From Coenobita brevimanus (taxonomy: Eukaryota > Arthropoda > Malacostraca > Decapoda > Coenobitidae), in NCBI GenBank assembly GCA_032717465.1, contig CM064671.1, positions 52,752,498 through 52,816,497 on the forward strand: a stretch of 64,000 nt of DNA. The letters run 5' to 3'. A program made the position numbers and the translations under genes. Below, in pieces: positions 58,466 to 64,000 of the stretch (position 1 is the first letter of the stretch; each line of letters starts with the position of its first letter). Under the pieces are notes generated by a model, which was given only the letters and a program-made list of their open reading frames with translations, had not been told where the DNA came from and did not search any database.

Positions 58466-61270
58466 ACCTAAAGGCATCTTTCATTCACAAAATATGTATA
58501 ACAGCTGGATTAAAATGAAAGTGGATTAAATGTTTATGGGAAGGAACACCCAGGAACTGAATTCCAGAGAGTAGTAGTTCTGAGGATAAACGAATTTTAA
58601 TAAGCAGAGGTTCCGCATTGTGGGGGAGAGAGTGTAAGTTCATGGGCGCTCCCAGCTGCCCGAATATTTAGGGAGAAAATGTGAAGGGAAGGCACAATTG
58701 AAGCAAGTTCGTCAGAGCACTTACTGTAAAAATATCAATAAAGTAATGCTAAATATGCAACATCTCTACGTACTGATAATGGAGAAAGGTCTTGCATAAT
58801 GACAGAATTATTGATTAATCTAATGATTTTAAATTTTGTCCAACTGCCTCAGTGCAACCGCTCCAAGTCCACTCCATAGTGGCGAACAGTATATTGTGGC
58901 CAACTGCTCATCAGTGAAGAATTCACAAACTCTGTACAGAAGTCCTTTTTAGAAGCATTTTGAGCAATGGATTTAACATAAGCTGTCCAGCTTAGGTTAG
59001 TTTTTAGTGTGACACCTAGGATATCAATTGCAGTGGATATGGCAATACTGACATCATTTAAAATTATGTGGGAGTCTGAGATATTCCTTCTGTTGGAGAA
59101 ATTAATGTATTTAGTTTTCTGAGCATTGAATGAGACCAGATTTGTTTGTCCCCATTGATTGATTTTAGAAAGGTCCTGGTTCAGAGAAATTGCTGTGTTT
59201 ATTTGGGAATTTATATCATATTGTGTAAAGGCGGTACTAAATTTGAAAGAACTATGAAGTGTCGAGTCATCTGCATAATAGTGTACTGGGTTTTGAGTAA
59301 CAGATAGGAGGTCATTTATATGAAAAAGAAAGGGAGTTGGGGCCAAAACTGGTCCGTGAGGTACGCCAGCAATTATGGAATGAAATTGGGAGTAAATTCC
59401 ATCTACCATTACCCGTATTTTTCTATTATGAAGGTAAGAAGAAATTAGAGGAAATAGTGATTCAAGGCCATAGTGTGACATCTTAGATAATATGGCCCGG
59501 TGCCATACTCTGTCAAATGCTTTTGATATATCAAGTGCTACTCCGTGTGTTTCACCATGTTGGTCTATTTTGTTAATCTGATGGGTAAGAAGTCAAGGAA
59601 TGTCTACAGCTGAACGTTCTTGTCTAAATCCATACTGCCGATCGTTGATTAATTTATTGATTTCTAGGTGCTTGACTATGTGTTTGTTTATTAGTCTCAA
59701 AAACTTTACCAAGAACGAAAGTTATAGCAATTGGTCTATAGTATAATGAGTAAGAAGTGGCCCCCTATTTAGGAACAAGATGGATATTTTCTTCTTTCCA
59801 AGAGGCTGGAAAACTTGAGGTCCAGATGCATAAGTAGAAAAGTTTTTCCCAATACAGGAGCCAAAACTGGGGAGCAATTTTTAAGTACTATTGAAGGACT
59901 TTCATCTGGACTAGTACCTATGTCTAATGAGAGATTCTGTAATACAGCTTGTACGTATCTTGTGTGAATCTTGAAAGGAGGTGTTTGAGGGGAATCAAAA
60001 TCAAGTACAGGAATATTGTGATTTTCTGTATTTGGGGTCGAGTTTGTTGAAAAAATATCAACAAGAAGGTTGGTTGTTCCACGTGGGACACTTACTAGAT
60101 TTCTATTGGGGGACTGTAACTGTGAAATGGAAGAGGAGGTAGTGAAGTTTGATATGAATGAATAAAGGGTAGATCAAAATATTTTATGATTTGGGTTATT
60201 TAGTAGTTTGTTAGCTTGACTATGAAGAAAGTTTGATTTAGAAAGATTGATAATAGTTTTGGAATGGTTTCTGATATTTCTATCATAGTTAAAGGCTGCT
60301 TTAGTTTTCGTCCTTCTACAGTATAAGTGTTATAGGCTATTGTTTTATGTTCTGTTATTCCATTACAACTGTGGTCAAATCTTGTAGGTGAATTACATCT
60401 TTTTCTGTAAACATGATGGGGAATGAATGTTTCCATGTCGACTTTAATGATCTCATGTATGTGGTCCAATGTGGAGTTTGTATCTTGAGAGAAAAAGGAG
60501 GTCCAAGGAACATCCATGAAAAATTTTTGGAGACCCTCCCAGTTGCACTGTCGTAGTGCCATTTAGTTACTACGACAGGTTTAGAGCAGGAGGGTGTGGT
60601 AGGTGTTGAATTGGTGGCTTGTATCAGACAATGATCAGAGGATCGACTTCACTTTGACCTTATAATTATCTGAGTTGGTTGTTTGAAGCTAGTCCAATAG
60701 GTGGGTATTTTGATAGGGGTTGTCTGGTACACGGGTAGGTTGATTGACCAACTGAGTAAGATTGAATGAGTCTGCAAATAGCTCACATTCAAGATATGAG
60801 TCATCAGTTCTGGCTGAATAAGTTAGCCATTCAACATTATGGACACTAAAATCACCCTTAATAGTAAATTCTGATGCATCATTAATGTTGACGACAGTTA
60901 TGAAGACAGAAAGTCAAATATACTCTGCTCTGGAGGGCCATTAGGGGAACGATAAACACAACAGAAATACTTAATTTTACCAAAAGGATTTCATTCGTAT
61001 ATGGAAAGGTTGAAATAAGTACAATTAAATTTAATAATCTCCTCCAGGGCAATATGAATTCTTTAACAGGTGCTCGAGAGAGATACCTTCATGAGGTGGC
61101 ACTGATAAAACTGGGCTGTGGATGTGCCTTGTTATACAAATCTCCCTCAACTCCCTCTCTTTACCCCAAAAGAAGGATGGTGGCCTGCAATAGAGAAGGA
61201 ACTTCAACTTGCACGTCACCTAGTTCATATTCAGATGAGCCAGGCATTGCAACAATAACCCGTTGACTGT
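58466..61270 (-). mobile_element. Jockey/CR1-group non-LTR retrotransposon, copy 2 of 2
   Basis: The same family and orientation as the copy at 56.3-58.5 kb, starting its 3' region at about 58470 ('ttcacaaaatatgtataaca', parallel to 'ttcataaaatatctgtaaca' at 56475). The RT core is at 59481-58849 (catalytic 'HYYADDSTLHSS', 'TNLVSFNAQKTKYINF', 'IDILGVTLKTNLSW'). A more decayed RT N-terminus lies at 59500-60190, and the endonuclease-to-RT linker at 60562-60200 ('MALRQCNWEGLQKFFMDVPW'). Degraded endonuclease runs to about 61260 (phrases such as 'YFCCVYRSPNGPPEQS'). It extends further 5' than copy 1 but is more decayed. The 5' limit is not defined. Confidence 0.78.
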
Positions 61271-62777
61271 TATTTTTTTCATGACACAAGAGACGAAATA
61301 TTTCGCATATTATCTAAGATTGCAGCAGTTCCTTGGCACGCAAACCGTCCCTTTATCTAAGGAGATACCTGTTACTTATGTGGGTATTTTATGTAGAATG
61401 TTGGAGTTAGGGTAACGTTAAAGACACAATATTAAAGACAGTTCACAAGAGGATGAGGATGCTGCACTATACAAATACTTTAGTTTACAAAGTATGAATG
61501 CATGTCATCTTTTGAATAATAATGCAATTATTCCCATGATCCTTGTATATTGTGCATGTATCACATTATTCCTTTTAGAAAAATAATTGACATTTGGTCT
61601 TTATGACATAATTTCTTCTTAATCCACGGATAAACCTAAACTATTTCACCTAGCCCAATGCCACACGAGGTTCTTTAGCTCTGCAGAAATGCAGCTAGAC
61701 CAAAGGCATAAAATATATAAAATTAGAAAAGTGCTAAGAAGGGAAATGGTGTGATTATATATAAGTAATTCATAAAAACACTGCATGTATTTTGTCATTA
61801 CCGAACATTAAATAGCGAAAAGTATTCAGAGTGCTTCTTCTGCAAAACAGTTGGTCTTTGACCTTATCTTGTGTCCGTTACCTATGGCAAGATCGTTTCA
61901 GTATCCAGTTAATACCTTATGCTTGCCCGATTTACAAACTTTCCACTAAGGTCGTTCAGTCTGAAGCAAAATTGTCCAGTTGCCCTTGTTCTGTGACCTC
62001 AGTCTGAGTGAACTTTGTCTTTTGTTGACCTTATTTTTCATCTGTTCCCCGTGAAACTTCAAATTCTTATGGAAGTTCATGCACCGTTTTATCACACCTA
62101 GTTTTTTATCTTTTTCTCCATGCACTAAATCTCTTAGGCTCCGGTGATGGAACTTCTGCTGTCTTTAGCTAACTGGAACTGAATAATGGGTTCTTAAGCT
62201 TGACCCTATCATCAACAAGTGGAATGCAAAGCCCTATTTTTGCGATTATTTTGGGAATATTTATGATCATTAAGTATGATTCGGCTTCATTCCACAATAC
62301 AGTGGGAGACAGGAGTTATGGAGGGCATTTTATGTTCCACCATCGTCACGTGAATCAGAAATGATTGTCAATATCTGGAGATTTGCTTTCCACGTTGCAC
62401 TCTGTGGTTTAAGCATACGGCATATAGGTTGCTGCTGCAATGTGAGGGTTAATGGTGAGAATGATAGCTCTTAAGTTTCTATGACTCCTATCCATCTGAA
62501 TAAAATAATTAGGTGCTAGTTCTAATAGGACACTAGGGTACTTATGAACATAACTACATTAATTTAATCAATGTTTACACTCATTTTAAAATCAATCACC
62601 CTCATCCTAGAAAGAAAACACCTGGCATCAGTTGGAATAGAGTGACAAAGGTATCCCATTCATAAATATGTATGCTAGCAACCATATGGATTATCCTAGG
62701 TCTAAACATACAACGCAGTGGGAGAACTAGGAAATACTTGTCATTTCTGTGGATGTACTTAATAATATATTACTTAC
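61271..62777. other. Unassigned sequence, possible intron
   Basis: No element or frame recognised. If the exon at 62778-62955 is real, this is downstream intron on the minus strand. Confidence 0.4.
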
Positions 62778-62955
62778 CACTTTCGGAATATTCCTTGGCA
62801 ATCAAGTTCATTAAGTCAATATTATTATAAATGAGAACGTGGTGGCCTTTCTCCACGAGCCTTAAACTGCTGGAGAACTCATAGGAGTATTTAAAAGTCA
62901 GTCTGCCATCATCCTCAGTCTGGGCCACTTCTCGGAACAATCCCTCTTTAACTGT
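62778..62955 (-). CDS. Candidate internal exon of an unidentified host gene
   Basis: Minus strand, 178 nt, bounded by an acceptor with an AT-rich pyrimidine stretch ('tatttatttttcag') and a consensus donor (G|GTAAGT). It is open through the exon from phase 0 to phase 1. It encodes 'TVKEGLFREVAQTEDDGRLT', then 'FKYSYEFSSSLRLVEKGHHV' and 'LIYNNIDLMNLIAKEYSESG'. Unlike the surrounding frames, it has mixed composition and good splice sites, so I consider it the only probable host coding sequence here. The tail pattern (V-x-x-G, L, then a break before a likely Cys) faintly recalls the S2 lobe of ionotropic glutamate or ionotropic receptor ligand-binding domains. That is a guess, and the gene is unidentified. 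A second AG two codons away gives an alternative acceptor at about 62951. Confidence 0.55.
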
Positions 62956-63259
62956 CTGAAAAATAAATATATTAATTACGTGATGTTTCTCACTGACAAG
63001 CACCTGATCTGTCTCACATCAGACGTTTGGACATATTAACCTACCCACGAACCTTATGTTTCTGAATATACAATAAAGATGTAACCCCTCAAAAAATTTA
63101 AAACAACGTCTTCTCCATTATATGAGAACTATTTTCAGACGATTCTAGGAACACCCCACCTTTGTCTGTCGGGAAAACATACCGTATATGTAAGACACAT
63201 TATATCACGCAGAGGTACGATGTAGGTTTTCTGTACTAAAACTCATTCACAAGTCACTT
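62956..63259. other. Unassigned sequence, possible upstream intron
   Basis: No feature beyond the acceptor region of the candidate exon. Confidence 0.4.
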
Positions 63260-64000
63260 AAGCGAGGTGAATGCCGAAGGACACAAAGTTCCACCCATTT
63301 TCCGACTCAGAACACGGTTGTTCCTCCTTGCAAGCCTCCAGACATTGACTCTTCGCACCCTAAGATCTTCCGACAGGAACAATCGACATTCTCCAGGTAT
63401 GAATAATATGGTCTTTTCCTAAGTGTCCTCCACTCGAAGTTGACTGTTTTAGATATTATTACGTAATAGACAAGTCAGTCACATAGAGTAATTGCTTTGC
63501 ATACACTCAATCGTACAGAACCAGAAATATCCCACGAAACAGTGTAGTTTCGTAGTAGCAAAGGAGTCAATGTGCTCCCCCAAGGTAATGTTTTATTTTC
63601 ATGCCTCTCAGACATGAAATAAAACATGAAGTGTCGGTGCCTCGAAGATGCTAAACAAATATCATCTTCGCCAAATCCATAATGCCAAGGACCAGATCAA
63701 TCAAAGTGAGGCTTCATCAAGAGACCTACAATTTCTGTCGAATACATAGCCAACATAAGTGAATCTTTCCTAGATTTAGTTATCGACACATGATGAACAT
63801 TTTGTACTGTTTCATCCAAGAAACCTTCCAGTGCCTGGACCTTCGTCTTAGCTCAGGAGACCATTAGTCCCCGTGATATCTCGTTCTCGTTGAATATCTT
63901 GACAGTGCTCTCATTTTCTGACTACAGACGATCTATCAACTAGATAATCTTTACGGAGATCCCATGGAGTAGCACTAGTTCCAATAGTGCTTCCCGATCT
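63260..64000 (-). pseudogene. RTE-like non-LTR retrotransposon, C-terminal remnant running off the window
   Basis: Minus strand, all frames broken. Phrases in the order expected after the RT catalytic site: 'AKTKVQALEGF' (about 63850), 'ESFTYVGYVFDRN' (about 63770), 'LALWIWRR' (about 63690), 'HIDSFATTKLHCFVGYFW' (about 63560), 'RKRPYYSYLENVDCSCRKI' (about 63400) and 'VWRLARRNNRVLSRKMGG' (about 63330). They match the YLGS, IWR, DAFGTK and WRLARRN blocks of a common invertebrate EN-RT element (from memory). The family differs from the RTE-like copies elsewhere in the window. The rest lies beyond position 64000. Confidence 0.7.

Noticed and set aside
61031..61266. Small genes on either strand
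   Set aside because: These fall in the decayed endonuclease of the minus-strand LINE.

Overview
The window reads as gene-poor, repeat-saturated arthropod nuclear DNA, most likely from a decapod crustacean. The reasons are the extreme microsatellite load ((TA)n, (GT)n, (GA)n and (ATT)n tracts, one about 480 bp), AT-rich intergenic sequence, and a dense mix of retrotransposon and piggyBac-type families. The taxon is an inference; no barcode or ribosomal gene is present. No operon, CRISPR array or complete host gene was found. Almost all coding sequence is decayed mobile-element protein with stops and frameshifts.

Layout. 1-4.3 kb: a tandem repeat, a decayed piggyBac transposase (minus), a tRNA-derived SINE (minus) and (TA)n. 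4.35-13.08 kb: Gypsy element A (plus) with two 0.88 kb LTRs and the unusual pol order protease-integrase-RT-RNase H, carrying a 2.3 kb RTE-like insertion at 7.1-9.38 kb. 13.1-20.04 kb: Gypsy element B (plus, 3' part missing), holding a jockey-like element (minus) that itself holds a fragment of another non-LTR family. 20.17-21.84 kb: an inverted LTR of the B family fused to a Penelope-like GIY-YIG fragment. 21.9-26.5 kb: tandem repeats and microsatellites. 26.9-28.87 kb: an RTE-like element with a clear 9 bp target duplication. 29.1-30.3 kb: a processed pseudogene of a Y-box (cold-shock domain) protein. 31.38-32.14 kb: a small TTAA-flanked piggyBac-like element.

32.6-41.8 kb is a four-layer nest. 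An unclassified transposase-like gene is split by a Tc1/mariner-like element with long inverted repeats (TA target). That element is split by a piggyBac-like element (TTAA target), which is split by Gypsy element C (minus, ATAG duplication). 41.8-52.2 kb holds three consecutive non-LTR elements: jockey/CR1-like minus, CR1 plus, RTE-like minus. 52.3-54.4 kb holds giant microsatellites, a 193 bp inverted-repeat element and a perfect 97 bp duplication. 54.5-61.3 kb holds an RTE-like copy (plus) and two neighbouring non-LTR copies (minus). At 62.78-62.96 kb there is one well-formed candidate host exon (minus). 63.26-64.0 kb is the tail of another non-LTR element.

The pieces do not form a pathway. 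The value of the window is the insertion order that can be read from it, and a Gypsy element with copia-like pol order. I did not find a convincing new functional system.
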